Below the pieces are notes generated by a model that saw only the letters and a program-made list of their open reading frames with translations, had not been told where the DNA came from and did no database searches. From Oribacterium sp. C9 (GTDB taxonomy: Bacteria > Bacillota > Clostridia > Lachnospirales > Lachnospiraceae): a DNA stretch of 64,000 nucleotides. The first letter of the stretch is position 1. Each line of letters starts with the position of its first letter. Positions 51,848-60,504 of this stretch are shown in pieces. Where the stretch lies: NCBI RefSeq assembly GCF_002007235.1, contig NZ_MUHW01000015.1, positions 1-64,000 on the forward strand. The letters run 5' to 3'. Made by a program: the position numbers and the translations under genes.

Positions 51848-51919
51848 CAGCGCTACCAGGATTCGAACCTGGGAATGACGGAATCAGAATCCGTTGCCTT
51901 ACCACTTGGCGACAGCGCT
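51848..51919 (-). tRNA. tRNA-Gln (anticodon CTG)
   Basis: Cloverleaf: acceptor AGCGCTG/TAGCGCT, D-arm GCC/GGC, anticodon arm ACGGA-TTCTGAT-TCCGT with CTG at 34-36, T-arm CCAGG-TTCGAAT-CCTGG, discriminator G. CCA not encoded. Acceptor ends with a G-T wobble. Confidence 0.93.
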
Positions 51920-51948
51920 ATATGAGTGTCGCTTCAAGCGACTTGTAT

Positions 51949-51977
51949 ATACTACACTAAGGTATAGGTTATGTCAA
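51949..51977 (-). promoter_or_regulatory. tRNA-Gln promoter
   Basis: -35 TTGACA (51972-51977), 17-nt spacer, -10 TAGTAT (51949-51954), minus strand. Confidence 0.75.
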
Positions 51978-51989
51978 CAATAAAATAAA

Positions 51990-52028
51990 TTTTTATAATT
52001 AATGCCCGCAGAAAATATCTGCGGGCAT
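51990..52028 (-). terminator. Hairpin after apbE
   Basis: Perfect stem TGCCCGCAGATA / TATTTTCTGCGGGCA with A/T-rich but not pure-T tail on the minus strand. It ends immediately upstream of the tRNA-Gln promoter. Confidence 0.65.
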
Positions 52029-52032
52029 CAGA

Positions 52033-53154
52033 TCACTCTTTCGTTATTTCTGAAAATCCGTCAGTGAACTCCTGAGTTCCGTCGGCTTCGATCCACATGG
52101 CGTCGATCCTGCCTACTCTATCGCTCTTTCCAAGAACGCTGGTACCATCTGAAACAGATTTGATGAGGGCCTTTCCGTCTTCGACACTCATGCAGAAAAG
52201 AGCTGTTGAAAGTGCATCCGCAAGAGCTGAGTCATGAGTCAGGATGGTAACACTGCGGTGATACTTCGCAGGATATAAGGTGTCAGGGTCAATGATGTGA
52301 TGATATCGCTCTCCGTCTACCACATAGTAGCGCTCGTAGTCCCCGGATGTAACGAGGGAAGCATCCTCGAGATAAGTAACTACAGCGTACTGATCCCCGG
52401 TCTGGTTGTCGCGGAAGGTAGGGTTCTCAACAGGACATACCCATTTCTCGGTATTATTTTTGAGACCGATGGCACGGAGATTTCCGCCCAGATTCAGCAT
52501 GAAGCTGTCTGATCCGGCACCCTCTATGAGCTTTGCGGCATCCTCTGTAGCGTAGCCCTTTGCTATGCCTCCCACATCAAGACTCATTTCAGGATCCTTC
52601 AGGAACACGGTTCCTGCCTCTTCGTCAATGATCACATCATCGATGTTGGTGTGCTTTGCAGCCTCTCTGAGAGCCTCTTCATCAGGAAGCTCACCCTTCG
52701 AAGGATCTGCCATGCCTATCTCACGCTTGTCGTGCCAGAGACGAAGCACCGCACCGTAAGCGATATTCAGCTTTCCGTCAGTGAGGGTATACACTTCCTT
52801 GCCCCACTTCAGGAGCTCTATAAGCTTTTCGTCAACCTTCACAGGCTCCTTGCCCGCATTGTCGTTGATGGTCTTAATGTTGTTTACGCCTTCGTAATCG
52901 TTATAAATATCGAAGAGCTGGTGCTCCTTCAGAAGCAGGTCATGAGAATCCTTGTATCTGGATTTAAAAGTCTCTTCGTCCGGCTCGTATCCTATCTCCA
53001 TGGAGACGGTGTCGAAAACATCCAGGAACTGGGCGTTGTATCGTGTTTTCTCGACAGGCTTCTTTGCGCAACCGGTTGCTGTTATTGCCAATGCTGCCGC
53101 CGAAAGGATAGCGGCTGCAGCTGAAAATCTTCTTTTAAATAAAATCTTTTTCAA
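52033..53154 (-). CDS. apbE: FAD:protein FMN transferase, lipoprotein
   Basis: A ~373-residue ApbE-family enzyme that attaches FMN to Thr residues of exported flavoproteins such as Rnf/Nqr subunits. The best start is TTG at 53154 with GGAGG 6 nt upstream; the frame opens to 53184 but that ATG lacks a site. The N-terminus is a lipoprotein signal ending ITATGCAKK. Family motifs: DVFDTVSMEIGYEP, KWGKEVYTLTDGKLNIAYG, SLDVGGIAKGYATEDA, NLGGNLRAIG and YHHIIDPDTLYPAKYHRSVTI with the metal/FAD residues. No target flavoprotein is encoded nearby; the tRNA genes on both sides isolate it. Confidence 0.92.
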   Translation of the reverse strand: MKKILFKRRFSAAAAILSAAALAITATGCAKKPVEKTRYNAQFLDVFDTVSMEIGYEPDEETFKSRYKDSHDLLLKEHQLFDIYNDYEGVNNIKTINDNAGKEPVKVDEKLIELLKWGKEVYTLTDGKLNIAYGAVLRLWHDKREIGMADPSKGELPDEEALREAAKHTNIDDVIIDEEAGTVFLKDPEMSLDVGGIAKGYATEDAAKLIEGAGSDSFMLNLGGNLRAIGLKNNTEKWVCPVENPTFRDNQTGDQYAVVTYLEDASLVTSGDYERYYVVDGERYHHIIDPDTLYPAKYHRSVTILTHDSALADALSTALFCMSVEDGKALIKSVSDGTSVLGKSDRVGRIDAMWIEADGTQEFTDGFSEITKE

Positions 53155-53270
53155 TGCATACCTCCATATATAAAACTCAGCCATTATAGCATATGCGGCG
53201 GGATTTTGCCGAAAACAATGCAGGTATTTATATAAAAGTAAGACTCTGTTGATCTTAACTGATTTGCTAT

Positions 53271-53299
53271 TTGACTTTGTGAGGGTGGTGTATTATATT
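53271..53299 (+). promoter_or_regulatory. tRNA-Ser promoter
   Basis: -35 TTGACT (53271-53276), 17-nt spacer, -10 TATATT (53294-53299); the tRNA starts 18 nt downstream. Confidence 0.8.
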
Positions 53300-53317
53300 T
53301 TTTTAGTACGATTTTTT

Positions 53318-53403
53318 GGAGATGTACCCAAGAGGCCGAAGGGGGCGCACTCGAAATGCGCTAGGTCGGAAACGGCGCCAGGGTTCAAATCCCTGCATCT
53401 CCG
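53318..53403 (+). tRNA. tRNA-Ser (anticodon CGA)
   Basis: Type II tRNA: acceptor GGAGATG/CATCTCC, anticodon arm GCGCA-CTCGAAA-TGCGC with CGA at 34-36, a long variable arm TAGGTCGGAAACGGCGCC, T-arm CAGGG/CCCTG, discriminator G. CCA not encoded. Confidence 0.95.
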
Positions 53404-53411
53404 CGAAAAGT

Positions 53412-53465
53412 AAAAGGCTTAAAACCGTGATGATCTCATAACATCATCGGTTTTAAGCCTTTTTT
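53412..53465. terminator. Bidirectional terminator between tRNA-Ser and ABC-F gene
   Basis: AAAAGGCTTAAAACCGTGATGA / CATCATCGGTTTTAAGCCTTTT, a ~20-bp stem with A-rich and T-rich ends. Confidence 0.85.
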
Positions 53466-53474
53466 GTTGCTGTG

Positions 53475-55031
53475 TCATACCACCTTAGTGGTCCACTTGG
53501 TGCAGTCCCATATGTCTGTTGCTATGTCCTGATAGAACTCAGGCTCGTGGCAGACCATAAGGATGCTGCCCTTGTATTCGAGAAGTGCTCTCTTCAGTTC
53601 ATCCTTTGCATCCGGGTCCAGATGGTTCGTAGGCTCGTCCAGAACCAGGATGTTTGAAGGGCGGTTCAGAAGCTTGCAGAGACGGACTTTTGCCTGCTCT
53701 CCTCCTGAAAGAACACGAATCTTACTTTCTATGTGCTGACTGGTGAGTCCGCATTTTGCCAGAGCTGCACGGACTTCAGACTGGTTAAGTCCCGGGAACT
53801 CATTCCAGATCTCCTGAAGACTGGTGTTGTCATTGTCACCGGCAGTCTCCTGCTCGAAGTAGCCTATATCGAGATTGTCTCCGAGCTCAACCTTTCCAGA
53901 GATAGGATCGATAAGTCCGAGAAGGCTCTTCAGAAGAGTTGTCTTTCCTATACCGTTTGCACCGGTCATAACGATGCGGCTGCCTCGCTCCATCTCGAGG
54001 TTTAGCGGCGCTGAAAGCGGTTCGTCATATCCTATTACGAGATCCTTTGTGGAGATAAGGTACTTGCCCGGAGTCTTTGAGTAGAGGAAGGTGAAGCTTG
54101 GCTTCGGCTTCTCTCTCACCTTATCGATTCTCTCCATCTTATCCAGCTTCTTCTGACGGGACATGGCCATGTTTCTCGTTGATACACGGGCCTTGTTTCT
54201 GGCAACGAAATCCTCGAGATCCGCGATCTCCTGCTGCTGACGCTTGTAAGCGGCGTCCTGCTGTGCCTTCTGGGCGGCATAGACTTCTTCAAAATGGTGA
54301 TAGTCTCCCACATATCTTGAAAGCTGCCTGTTATTCATGTGGTAGATAATGTTTATGACGCTGTTCAGGAAAGGGATGTCATGTGATATCAGGATGAAGG
54401 CATTCTCATAGTCCTGAAGATACTTTTTGAGCCATGCTATATGCTCCTCGTCAAGGTAGTTGGTGGGCTCGTCAAGAAGCAGTATCTCAGGCTTCTCCAG
54501 AAGAAGCTTCGCAAGCAGTACCTTGGTTCTCTGACCGCCGGAAAGCTCTGTGACATCCCTGTCGAGACCGAGATCCAGAAGACCAAGGGCACGGGCAACT
54601 TCATTGACCTTTGCATCAATAAGGTAAAAGTCATGGGCGCTCAGGAGCTCCTGAAGAGTGCCTGCTTCTTCCATGTACTCGTTCATTTCCTCTTCCGAGG
54701 CCGTAGCCATGAGACCGTAAAGCTCATTACACCGCTCGTCCATCTTGTAGAGCTCGTCAAATGCACTTGAAAGTACGGTTCCAATGGTCATGCCGGGCTG
54801 AAGCACGGCATGCTGGTCAAGATAGCCGACCTTTACGTGCTTTGACCACTCAACCTTTCCTTCATCAGGCTGAAGCTTTCCTGTGATAATGCTCATGAAG
54901 GTGGACTTTCCCTCTCCGTTGGCACCTATTAGACCGATATGCTCTCCCTTCAGTAGACGGAAGGATACGTCGTCAAAGATGGCGCGGTCGCCGAAACCGT
55001 GGGTCAGGTGTTCAACATTTAAAATACTCAT
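53475..55031 (-). CDS. ABC-F family ATPase
   Basis: A 518-residue soluble protein with two ABC domains and no membrane region. First: GANGEGKSTFMSIITG, TELSGGQRTKVLLAKLL, LLLDEPTNYLDEEH. Second: GANGIGKTTLLKSLLG, VLSGGEQAKVRLCKLL, LVLDEPTNHLDPDAKDEL. The ~80-residue linker between them (about 240-320, KAQQDAAYKRQQQEIADLEDF) is the P-site tRNA-interacting motif of ABC-F translation factors, close to the YkpA/YbiT type by its sequence. Such proteins resolve ribosome stalling or protect from antibiotics; resistance cannot be inferred here. Confidence 0.9.
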   Translation of the reverse strand: MSILNVEHLTHGFGDRAIFDDVSFRLLKGEHIGLIGANGEGKSTFMSIITGKLQPDEGKVEWSKHVKVGYLDQHAVLQPGMTIGTVLSSAFDELYKMDERCNELYGLMATASEEEMNEYMEEAGTLQELLSAHDFYLIDAKVNEVARALGLLDLGLDRDVTELSGGQRTKVLLAKLLLEKPEILLLDEPTNYLDEEHIAWLKKYLQDYENAFILISHDIPFLNSVINIIYHMNNRQLSRYVGDYHHFEEVYAAQKAQQDAAYKRQQQEIADLEDFVARNKARVSTRNMAMSRQKKLDKMERIDKVREKPKPSFTFLYSKTPGKYLISTKDLVIGYDEPLSAPLNLEMERGSRIVMTGANGIGKTTLLKSLLGLIDPISGKVELGDNLDIGYFEQETAGDNDNTSLQEIWNEFPGLNQSEVRAALAKCGLTSQHIESKIRVLSGGEQAKVRLCKLLNRPSNILVLDEPTNHLDPDAKDELKRALLEYKGSILMVCHEPEFYQDIATDIWDCTKWTTKVV

Positions 55032-55095
55032 AAAACAAATACTCCGTTCTGCCGGGGATCCGGCATGTGCAGGGGTTAAATAACAGCTTAACTAA

Positions 55096-55120
55096 TGATT
55101 TAGTGTCAAAAGTTGATCAT
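55096..55120 (+). repeat. Dispersed motif related to GTCAAAAGT, copy 4
   Basis: TGATTTAGTGTCAAAAGTTG, a weaker match to the 7.4-, 16.3- and 35.3-kb copies. A shorter AGTGTCAAAA also occurs at 51408-51417. Confidence 0.35.
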
Positions 55121-55177
55121 TCCGTACAGAGTGTAACTGTGAGATAAACTTAAGGCACTTATGGTATATTTTTATAT

Positions 55178-55218
55178 AAAAGAAAACCAGTATCAAGTTT
55201 CCTTGAATACTGGTTTTA
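55178..55218 (-). terminator. tRNA-Leu terminator
   Basis: AAAACCAGTATTCAAG / CTTGATACTGGTTTT stem, loop GAAA, then CTTTTATAT on the minus strand. Confidence 0.85.
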
Positions 55219-55304
55219 TGCCGGTAGCCGGGGTCGAACCGGCACGCCCATCACTGGGCACGGGATTTTAAGTCCCGAGCGTCTGCCTATTCCGCCATAC
55301 CGGC
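55219..55304 (-). tRNA. tRNA-Leu (anticodon TAA)
   Basis: Type II tRNA: acceptor GCCGGTA/TACCGGC, anticodon arm CGGGA-CTTAAAA-TCCCG with TAA at 34-36, variable arm TGCCCAGTGATGGGCG, T-arm GCCGG-TTCGACC-CCGGC, discriminator A. Confidence 0.95.
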
Positions 55305-55315
55305 AGCACCAAATT

Positions 55316-55344
55316 ATAATATAAGATATTTCGGCGCTTGTCAA
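55316..55344 (-). promoter_or_regulatory. tRNA-Leu promoter
   Basis: -35 TTGACA (55339-55344), 17-nt spacer, -10 TATTAT (55316-55321), minus strand, between the LCP gene stop and the tRNA. Confidence 0.85.
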
Positions 55345-55364
55345 TAAGAAGATTTACAGTGTCG

Positions 55365-57323
55365 TCACACAGCTCCGGGACCTGCAGAAGGTCCTGCAGT
55401 ATCACCCTCTGTTAAACCTCCGGGACCTGCGGAGGGACCGTCAGACGGTCCTGAATTGTCTCCCGGATGAGAAGGCGCATTATCCTGCTGTTGATCTGAG
55501 TTGTCCGGTTTGTCAGAGCTGTTCTTCTCAGACTCCGTTTCCTTGTTCTCTTTGGTCTCTTCTTTAGATTCTTTTGTTTCTTTTTTGGTCTCCTCTTCCT
55601 TCTTGGATTCGGTTTCCTTTTCTGTTTCTATATCCTCTATGGTATCAGAGGTCTCCGCTTCTGTTTCGGCCTTTGCTGTAGTCTCCGCTTCAGTAGTTTC
55701 CTGAGCCTTTGTTTCTTCGGTCTTTGTTTCTGCCGCCTTTGTTTCTGTTTCTTTCTTCGTTTCCGCAGCAGTCTCATCCGCCGCCTTAGTGATTCCGGTT
55801 CCGCCACCTATCTTCGGGATATCGGCATTCTTGAGCTCCCCTATTCCGGTTTTTTCCTGAATGTGTGCGGAGATCTTCTTTACTGTGTCGTTCAGCGTAA
55901 AGTTCGCTGCATCATCACCGTACAGGAAAGGATGAAGCTGCAGTACGTTTGAAGCAAGTGTTGCAGGAACTACAACGTCCATCTTGCCAACCAGAGTTGT
56001 GTCTCTTGAAAACGGGAAGCCTACGGCATTCTGTATGTTATAGTTCTTGACGTTCTTTGCCATATCCAGTACATCATCAAGTCCGATGCTGGTCTTTATC
56101 TCTGACATTACCGTCATGGCTGTTGCTGCCAATGTCTTCTTATCCGCTGTCTTCGCCTTCTCCATAGCCAGCTGTAAAACCTTACGTTGTCTTGCGGTAC
56201 GGTTGAAGTCCGTATCCATGAGACGAAGTCTTCCGTAGGCAACAGCCTGAACTCCGTCAAGATGGTTCATTCCGCTGTGCTCGAGCTGGACAGAACCGAG
56301 CCCCGTGGAGTTTACAGTCTCAGTGATGAAGGCATTGATATACTTGAACTCCGAGTCGCTGATGTCGAGATCGATGCCGCCCAACATGGTGATTCCTTCG
56401 GCGACCGCCTTCCAGTTGAAGGTTACATAATCGTCGATACTGAGCTGGAGATTCCTTTCGAGAGCCGCTATTGCCTGTTCGTAACCGCCTTTGAAATAAG
56501 CCTCGTTTATCTTGTGATAGTTACCCTCATCATCGATCTGGAGGTAAGAATCACGGTATACGGAGGTGAGATTCACATCTCCTGTTCTTCTGTTGATACT
56601 TGCCACCATGATGACATCACTGAGGGCTCCGGCACCCAGGTTTCCGTCACGTGAATCTACGCCGAAGACAGCTACTGTCCAGTATTTCGGCTTCATGAGA
56701 TTCTTCACCTGACTCCATGCGAAGAAGCCGCCGACAATTAAAAGTACGAATATAAGAAGTGTTGCAAGTATGCGCTTTACAGGATTTTTGCCCCTTCTTC
56801 CCGGGCGTACAGATGAAGCTGCGCCTGCACTCACGCCACGTGCTGCGGAGCTCTCTCTTCCGATGCCTGATCTTTCGGCATAGGTTCTTCCGGAATTACG
56901 TCTTCCCTGAGCCTGTGCTGAGCGTCTGACTCTGTCGGATGCATATTCCGAGTCGTAATCATAACCGGTATCATATGTTCCGGCGCTGTCTCTTTCGTAG
57001 CGCTCGTTTTCAAAGGCCTCCTGCTCAAGCTCGGCGAGATTCCGGTTCACTGCACGGCTTTTATAGACATTGCTCCCTGATCTGTCAGGATTCATTCTTC
57101 TGCCGGAATAATCCTCATCGTATCTTCCGTCATGGCTGTCTTCGAATCTGTTTCCGGATGGTCTCCTGTTACTGTGATTGGGGACATCTAAGTAATCATC
57201 CTCGTATGAAGCTTTGTATCTCTCCGAGCGGGCACGCATTTCAGAAAGACGTTCTTCGGATCCCTTTGACCTTGCGGTCCTGCGTGGACGAGGAGAAAAA
57301 TCGTCGTAATCTGTATTTTTCAT
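55365..57323 (-). CDS. LytR-CpsA-Psr family wall-polymer ligase with long disordered tails
   Basis: A ~652-residue LCP protein that transfers anionic polymers from lipid carriers to peptidoglycan. The first ~185 residues are cytosolic, Arg/Asp/Tyr/Ser-rich and without hydrophobic stretches. One membrane helix (ILATLLIFVLLIVGGFFAW) leads to the LCP domain (about 225-460): VFGVDSRDGN, LTSVYRDSYLQI, YFKGGYEQAIAALE, GGIDLDISD, and YGRLRLMDTDFNRTARQRKVLQ with the conserved Arg/Asp residues. The last ~160 residues are a Glu/Thr/Lys repeat (ETKKETETKAAETKTEE style) and then a Gly/Pro/Ser end with PSDGPSAGPG and AGPSAGPGAV. ATG 57323 has AGGAG upstream. Confidence 0.9.
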   Translation of the reverse strand: MKNTDYDDFSPRPRRTARSKGSEERLSEMRARSERYKASYEDDYLDVPNHSNRRPSGNRFEDSHDGRYDEDYSGRRMNPDRSGSNVYKSRAVNRNLAELEQEAFENERYERDSAGTYDTGYDYDSEYASDRVRRSAQAQGRRNSGRTYAERSGIGRESSAARGVSAGAASSVRPGRRGKNPVKRILATLLIFVLLIVGGFFAWSQVKNLMKPKYWTVAVFGVDSRDGNLGAGALSDVIMVASINRRTGDVNLTSVYRDSYLQIDDEGNYHKINEAYFKGGYEQAIAALERNLQLSIDDYVTFNWKAVAEGITMLGGIDLDISDSEFKYINAFITETVNSTGLGSVQLEHSGMNHLDGVQAVAYGRLRLMDTDFNRTARQRKVLQLAMEKAKTADKKTLAATAMTVMSEIKTSIGLDDVLDMAKNVKNYNIQNAVGFPFSRDTTLVGKMDVVVPATLASNVLQLHPFLYGDDAANFTLNDTVKKISAHIQEKTGIGELKNADIPKIGGGTGITKAADETAAETKKETETKAAETKTEETKAQETTEAETTAKAETEAETSDTIEDIETEKETESKKEEETKKETKESKEETKENKETESEKNSSDKPDNSDQQQDNAPSHPGDNSGPSDGPSAGPGGLTEGDTAGPSAGPGAV

Positions 57324-57382
57324 AATATCTCTACTCCTGATAAAAATCACATGGATTTTATTTTCTATTCTAAAGCAGAGGG

Positions 57383-57411
57383 ATTATAACAAAGGGTAAA
57401 TGGGAATTAAA
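57383..57411 (-). promoter_or_regulatory. Candidate promoter of the LCP gene
   Basis: Perfect -10 TATAAT (57383-57388), 17-nt spacer, poor -35 TTTAAT (57406-57411), minus strand. Confidence 0.45.
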
Positions 57412-57483
57412 GCATTTTAACAGTATCGTCAGCGGAAATTAAAGAATTCACAGAATTTTGACCGGGGAACCATCTGACCGTCT

Positions 57484-57526
57484 TACCACAAAAAAGAGCT
57501 CCGCGTCGCCGCGGAGCCCTGTGGTA
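57484..57526 (-). terminator. Terminator of the V-ATPase operon
   Basis: GC-rich stem GCTCCGCG / CGCGGAGC followed by TCTTTTTTG on the minus strand, with an outer TTACCACA / TGTGGTAA pairing. Confidence 0.85.
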
Positions 57527-57551
57527 AACATTATTCTGATCGAATGATCGA

Positions 57552-58004
57552 TTACTTGATTGTTGCTGTATTGAGAAGCAGCATGCAGAATACCAGTGCG
57601 AAAAGAGCAACTGTCTCGATGACACCGATTACTACGAAGTAGTTTGCGGTACCCTTTCCTGTAGCACCAAGAGCGTCAGCAGAAGCTGCTGCAGCCTTGC
57701 CCTGGAAGAATGCTGAGAAACCGATTGCGATTCCGCCGAAGATACCGATTCCGAGTGAAAGAGCCGGATCGATAGTTCCTGCATTCCATGCACTTGCGAT
57801 GAAGTTCATGAGAAGGAAACCGTAAATTGTCTGTGTAAGAGGTGCACCTGCAAAAGCTGTCATGATGAATGGAGCCTGCTTGCCGGCTGCATAACACTTC
57901 TTCCATGCTCCTACTGCTGCCTGTCCTGCCATACCTGCACCAAAAGCTGATCCTAATGCAGACAGACCAAGTGCTGCTGCCATACCAATATAAGCGATAT
58001 TCAT
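57552..58004 (-). CDS. atpK: V-type ATP synthase subunit K (proteolipid ring)
   Basis: A 150-residue NtpK-like subunit formed of two fused hairpins, four helices. The ion-binding Glu is E130 in VIETVALFALVF. T57 and Q58 (PLTQTIYGF) and Q101 (FFQGKAAAA) match the side-chain Na+ ligands known in Enterococcus hirae NtpK, so a sodium-coupled rotor is plausible. The first hairpin has no ionisable residue, so one ion per subunit. Last gene of the operon, 30 nt after the I subunit gene. Confidence 0.93.
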   Translation of the reverse strand: MNIAYIGMAAALGLSALGSAFGAGMAGQAAVGAWKKCYAAGKQAPFIMTAFAGAPLTQTIYGFLLMNFIASAWNAGTIDPALSLGIGIFGGIAIGFSAFFQGKAAAASADALGATGKGTANYFVVIGVIETVALFALVFCMLLLNTATIK

Positions 58005-58034
58005 AGTCTTTCTCCTTTAAATTTAGATTTGAAC

Positions 58035-59882
58035 TTAATTCTTTATTTTATCGTTCATTTTAAATGGCTCATACGCTGTACCTGTCCATTCGAGACCAAC
58101 CTGTCCTGAGAACTCAAGTACGTTAAGACGTACGCCATGTACTACTACTGAAAGGATACACATAACGATGTTGATTACGTGTCCGATGATCACAACTATA
58201 GCTCCCGCTATGATGAGCGGTCCGGAGGACATTCCGGCTGCCATGTTGTTGAAACTCTGTGAGATCGCAAGACCTGCCATTCCTACTGCAAAGAGTCTTA
58301 TGTAACTCATTACGTTACCGAAACAGCTGATGGTGTTCAGGAAGCTTGTAAATGCTCCTCCGAGACCTGCCTTAACTCCCTCAGCAAAGCTCATTCCAGG
58401 AGCCATGCCGCTGAAAAGAACTACCAGCACGAAGCCTACTGCGATTGCCGCAAAGACCGGTGCGATCTGGATGCTCTCTCCTATTACCAGATAAAGTGAA
58501 AGGAGGTACATTCCAACGATAGTGATCATCCATCCTATATCCGATACAAAGCTTAGATCCTTTTCTCCCAGCTTCTTCTTTACAGCGAGCAAACTTCCGA
58601 CTTCCATCTGCAATGCACCGATTGAGAATGAGAATTTCATGATGTTGTTCTGCTGTTCTGCTCCGGTGAGTCCGAAATATTCAGGATAGTTCGCAAATCC
58701 CGGAAGTACCATCGCCTTTAGGATAGGTACATTCATTGCCGATTCCATACCGAACCAGGTTCCTGTAACGGCACCCCAGATAACGGTTGAGATGGAAAGG
58801 ACAAGAAGCAGGAATACAGGTGTTGTAAGCTTCTTGGTCTTTGCAATAATTACGATGGCGGCAATCAGGAAGATCATTCCGTATCCTCCGTCACCGATGA
58901 TCATCGCGAAGAACAGTGCAAAGAATATCAGGAACCAAAGCGATATATCCGCCTCTCTGTAACCCGGAAGTATACCGAGCATATCATAAAGCGGTGAAAT
59001 AAGCTTAGTCACCTTGTTATAACGGAGCTTTGTAGGGATGGTCTCATCTTCCGGTGAAACATCTTCTACGGCGTAAGCCCAGTTGTTTGTCTTAGCACCC
59101 GCCTTGAATGCCTCGAGATCAACCTCAGGGATATAACCGGATATCCAAACCAGCTTTTCATCACTCTCTGCGGTCTCACTGGCGGAAGAAAAATCTTCTT
59201 CGTTCTGTGCCTTCAGCATCTGAGACTGGAAGCTGTTCTCGTATACGGCTGTGTCCGTGAGTGTCTTGACACACTCGGATTCTTCCTTACGGAAGATATC
59301 CATATCCTTACGGAGTTCATCCAGTCCCTTTTCGGGAAGGGAGAATTCCGTTGCCGGAATATCCGGCGGAAGTGTTCCGATTACTGCAAGTGTATCGGTC
59401 TTTTCTACTGATGCGAGTCTGATGGCCTTAATGTTTTCGTCCTGCAGTATCTGCTCACACTCAGCCTGACCAACCCTGTAAAAATGGAGGTCGAAACCGA
59501 GCTTCTTCAGCTCTCGTACATCAGAAGGAGAAAAACTGCCCCATGGCTCGATTCTTTCGATCTCAGCCGCGGTAGTAGATATCTCCTGAGAAAGACTGTC
59601 TTTTTTGCTGAGTGCCGCTTTGGCACTCTTGTACATTTTGTCAAATGCTTCATCAGAAAGAACCGGAGGTGTTGTCGTGGTTTCTTTTGATTTTTTGTCC
59701 GGCGCGTAATCGAGAAGTCGAGAAACTGTTTTTGCAAGATCACTGAACTTTTCGGTTGCAGCGTGGGTTGCGCTCTTCCTCTCTTTAATGTGCAGGAGAC
59801 CTAAATCACGTAAGCCCTCCAGCATTTCGTCTTTATGAGAAACAGTGGTAACGACGTGGACCATTTTCATCTTTTCTATCAT
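58035..59882 (-). CDS. atpI: V-type ATP synthase subunit I (stator a-subunit)
   Basis: A 615-residue member of the V-ATPase 116-kDa/I-subunit family. The N-terminal ~300 residues are cytosolic and partly coiled (stalk attachment), the C-terminal half has about seven membrane helices. The ion-channel Arg is likely in SCFGNVMSYIRLFAVGMAGLAI (about 530). WFLIFFALFFAMIIGDGGYG is a family signature. It overlaps the D subunit gene by 4 nt. Confidence 0.93.
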   Translation of the reverse strand: MIEKMKMVHVVTTVSHKDEMLEGLRDLGLLHIKERKSATHAATEKFSDLAKTVSRLLDYAPDKKSKETTTTPPVLSDEAFDKMYKSAKAALSKKDSLSQEISTTAAEIERIEPWGSFSPSDVRELKKLGFDLHFYRVGQAECEQILQDENIKAIRLASVEKTDTLAVIGTLPPDIPATEFSLPEKGLDELRKDMDIFRKEESECVKTLTDTAVYENSFQSQMLKAQNEEDFSSASETAESDEKLVWISGYIPEVDLEAFKAGAKTNNWAYAVEDVSPEDETIPTKLRYNKVTKLISPLYDMLGILPGYREADISLWFLIFFALFFAMIIGDGGYGMIFLIAAIVIIAKTKKLTTPVFLLLVLSISTVIWGAVTGTWFGMESAMNVPILKAMVLPGFANYPEYFGLTGAEQQNNIMKFSFSIGALQMEVGSLLAVKKKLGEKDLSFVSDIGWMITIVGMYLLSLYLVIGESIQIAPVFAAIAVGFVLVVLFSGMAPGMSFAEGVKAGLGGAFTSFLNTISCFGNVMSYIRLFAVGMAGLAISQSFNNMAAGMSSGPLIIAGAIVVIIGHVINIVMCILSVVVHGVRLNVLEFSGQVGLEWTGTAYEPFKMNDKIKN

Positions 59883-60493
59883 CGGCCTACCTCCACAAGT
59901 TTCTTCTTTGAAATCTTTCCGCGTACAACTGCGGCAGTCTGCTGGTCACCGAGATAAACACCGATGACGCGGATATTTTCCTTTGCCTCCGGTATCTTGA
60001 CCTTCTCGAAGAGGTTTACTCTCTGGGATGTGGAACGAAGTTCCTTATCCAGAAGTTCTACCTGTTTTCTCAAAGTAGATACCAATGCATCCAGACGCGC
60101 AATCTCACGCAGCTTTATAAGTGCAGTGTCGACCCATAAAGGATAGTCGTCAACGCTGTAGGATATATCTTTGAAGGTGAGCTCCTTGAAAGCCGGAAGC
60201 TTTACACCGGCGATGTTCTCAGTCGTAACAATTACTTTGTCCGGCTGCACCAGAGTGTTCAGCTGCTTTTCAGCATCGAAAAGTGTATTCTCAGCGAAAA
60301 CAGCGATCCAGTCATCAAGGTTTCCTATCATATCCTCGCGTTCGGCCTGCTTCTTTTCAAGATCAGCCTTTATCTGCATGATTACCGACTGCAGCTGCTG
60401 CTTTTTAAGCTGCAGGGTAGGCAGATATCGTTGATACTGTTTCAGGTGATCTTTCTGCACTTTCTGTTCATTTTTAGTGAGTTTGATCGCCAT
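59879..60493 (-). CDS. atpD: V-type ATP synthase subunit D (central shaft)
   Basis: A 204-residue coiled-coil protein that forms the rotating axle. N-terminal KLTKNEQKVQKDHLKQYQRYLPTLQLKKQQL and C-terminal LRSTSQRVNLFEKVKIPEAKENI are the family ends that pair as an antiparallel coil. Only 11 nt separates it from atpB upstream, and it overlaps atpI downstream by 4 nt. Confidence 0.93.
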   Translation of the reverse strand: MAIKLTKNEQKVQKDHLKQYQRYLPTLQLKKQQLQSVIMQIKADLEKKQAEREDMIGNLDDWIAVFAENTLFDAEKQLNTLVQPDKVIVTTENIAGVKLPAFKELTFKDISYSVDDYPLWVDTALIKLREIARLDALVSTLRKQVELLDKELRSTSQRVNLFEKVKIPEAKENIRVIGVYLGDQQTAAVVRGKISKKKLVEVGR

Positions 60494-60504
60494 AAACTGC
60501 TCCT

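Noticed and set aside
53475-55031. Antibiotic-resistance assignment for the ABC-F protein
   Set aside because: The linker and overall pattern fit housekeeping YkpA/YbiT-type ABC-F factors; nothing points to a resistance subclass.
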